The notes under the pieces were generated by a model. The model searched no databases and was not told where the DNA came from. It saw only the letters and a program-made list of their open reading frames with translations. A stretch of 64,000 nt of DNA from Limanda limanda (Eukaryota; Chordata; Actinopteri; Pleuronectiformes; Pleuronectidae), in NCBI RefSeq assembly GCF_963576545.1, contig NC_083651.1, positions 23,892,748 through 23,956,747 of the forward strand, in the 5' to 3' direction. Both the position numbers and the translations under genes were made by a program. Positions within the stretch are counted from its first letter, which is position 1. Each line of letters opens with the position of its first letter. Shown one piece after another: positions 62,648 to 64,000 of the stretch.

Positions 62648-63586
62648 GGCCGATATATGCTTCTCCGTTTTTGACGGACACGGACAGATAGGACCGCCCT
62701 ATCCGCCGTGGAGTGCTTTTCGTGCACCTCTGATTTTTCTAACTGTGCGTGTTTATTTCGGATAGCCTACGGACAGCCCTTGGCTGTGATTGGTCCGCTA
62801 ACGACATCATTTCCGTACGACGTAATTTCTGTACGACGTCATTTCCGGACCTCAAACGTCCTGCTTCTTTCCCTGTGTCACAATAAACACAAACACAACT
62901 ACGATTCTACGATTAATGTGACGTGTGTGTTAAGCCAGCGGAGTTGTCCGGCTGACGGTGGCTCGTTAGAGCACTGACGGCATGTGTGCACGGTAACATA
63001 CGGTTATAACGAGCTTTCAAAACAGCGCTAGCGGGCTAGCAACCATGCTAATTGCGGTGGTAACAGTTCAAAAACCTGCTGTCACGACTTTAATTCCACT
63101 TCTATCATGACACTGTTTCTACAATACCGCCAGGTTAGAAGCAAATACTGGGTAGTAGTTAGTATCGGGAGTCCCTGCTGACTGTGTGTGGAAGCTGGAG
63201 TTGAAGCTAGCTGGGAGGGGAGCTAGCTAGCTCCGTGTAGCTTCAAGCTGTGGAATTAGCAACACAGTTCGGAAACAAGACCGGGGAACCGCTGCGCTAA
63301 GAAACAATTACATCAGCATTTTGACCTGCTGGGTGTCACTTTATATTATTTAGTTAGTTTAGCCATCGTAGCCTACACTGTGTGTGAGGAAAGTGGGGAG
63401 TAAGTAAATAAACAGCGTGGACTTCTGATTACTCGTGAGGTAGGCTTCTTCAAGCTTGTCTTCCGTTGAGCCACCTACTGTTCTGGGGGTGAATTGTTTT
63501 CACGGACAACTATAAATGAAAAAGTGTCCGTTCGATCCGTCCGTTCGTCCGTCCGTAATGGATTCGTAGTAGCATAATGGAGCCTC
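62648..63586. mobile_element. Probable non-autonomous DNA transposon with GTCCG-rich inverted ends
   Basis: Left end: ggccgatatatgcttctccg, then acggacacggacagatagg. Right end reversed: ggctccattatgctactacg, then acggacggacgaacggac. The ends share ATGCTxCTxCG and clustered GGAC words. About 940 bp, no recognisable transposase. TIRs are imperfect and no target duplication was found. Confidence 0.5.
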
Positions 63587-63762
63587 AACTCATTGTGAAA
63601 TTGGCTACATTAGCAAAAAGTCTGTTTCACAACCTATAACGTCAATGTGCGTCTGTTTCAGCATTCATCATTTATTTAGTTCCATCACAAGATCCCAGTG
63701 ATGATTGTCACTGTGTAACAAACCCTGTGTGACCACATGACACCCACAAAACGTCAAGGGTT

Positions 63763-63764
<2 letters not shown>

Positions 63765-63822
<58 letters not shown>

Positions 63823-63834
63823 TACACACACACA
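63765..63834. repeat. (CA)n microsatellite
   Basis: About 27 CA units, then interrupted CATACA units. Confidence 0.95.
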
Positions 63835-64000
63835 TTTTGTACTTTGACATCATTTTTATACCATAAACAGGTTTATCTGCAGAATGATCAAAAGAGAAAC
63901 TTTAAATTTTCAATATACACAATATCCATCCTGGAACTAACAATTCTGAACATTTCTTCTCAATGATGGCCTCAATGATGTTGAAGATTAACATGGAGGA

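Overview
The window is eukaryotic, and almost certainly from a teleost fish. Genes are split by GT-AG introns. Dinucleotide microsatellites are dense ((CA)n, (GA)n and (CT)n, often over 80 bp). Several interspersed repeats look like ones I know from ray-finned fish: a tRNA-derived SINE, MITE-like elements and an anonymous repeat tail. I found no rRNA, tRNA, CRISPR or prokaryotic features. Exon models were built by hand from splice sites, reading phase and protein-family resemblance recalled from memory. No database search was run.

Region 1 (about 1-14,919, minus strand) holds most of a polycystin-1-like 2 (pkd1l2-like) gene. It runs from the signal peptide into the GAIN region and leaves the window at base 1. 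I can chain 21 exons with fully compatible phases, giving 4,500 nt or 1,500 codons without a stop. Domain order is signal peptide, C-type lectin, SUEL (galactose-binding) lectin, PKD, REJ-like region, a 396-residue mucin-like Thr/Pro/Ala exon, then a pre-GPS GAIN-like region. The mucin exon consists mainly of two in-frame minisatellites, with 30-bp and 18-bp units.

Region 2 (about 15,000-29,600) holds the remains of an MGAT5-type gene on the plus strand (N-acetylglucosaminyltransferase V). Most recognisable exons lie in the right order and phase. The copy nevertheless has an in-frame stop at 24,169, at least one frameshift, missing exons, lost cysteines and a damaged sugar-nucleotide-binding motif, so I call it a pseudogene. 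Two orphan exons lie in the same region: a proline/coiled-coil exon (20,235-20,453, plus) and a well-formed 206-nt exon (24,625-24,830, minus). I could not identify either.

Region 3 (about 31,100-43,200, minus strand) holds five clear exons of tmem163, a six-TM zinc transporter, plus a possible tiny terminal exon. mgat5 and tmem163 face each other tail to tail, as in human 2q21. This marks the locus as the ancestral mgat5 site or a genome-duplication copy of it, with mgat5 decayed and tmem163 kept. Upstream tmem163 exons were not found.

Region 4 (43,184-64,000) is gene-poor. It is probably tmem163 intron or 5' flank, filled with microsatellites, a hAT-like MITE (48,592-49,282), a second TIR element (62,648-63,586) and dispersed repeat fragments.

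The most interesting points are the decayed mgat5-like gene beside an intact tmem163, the tandem-repeat mucin exon in pkd1l2, the two unassigned exons, and three microsatellites sitting directly on splice sites.
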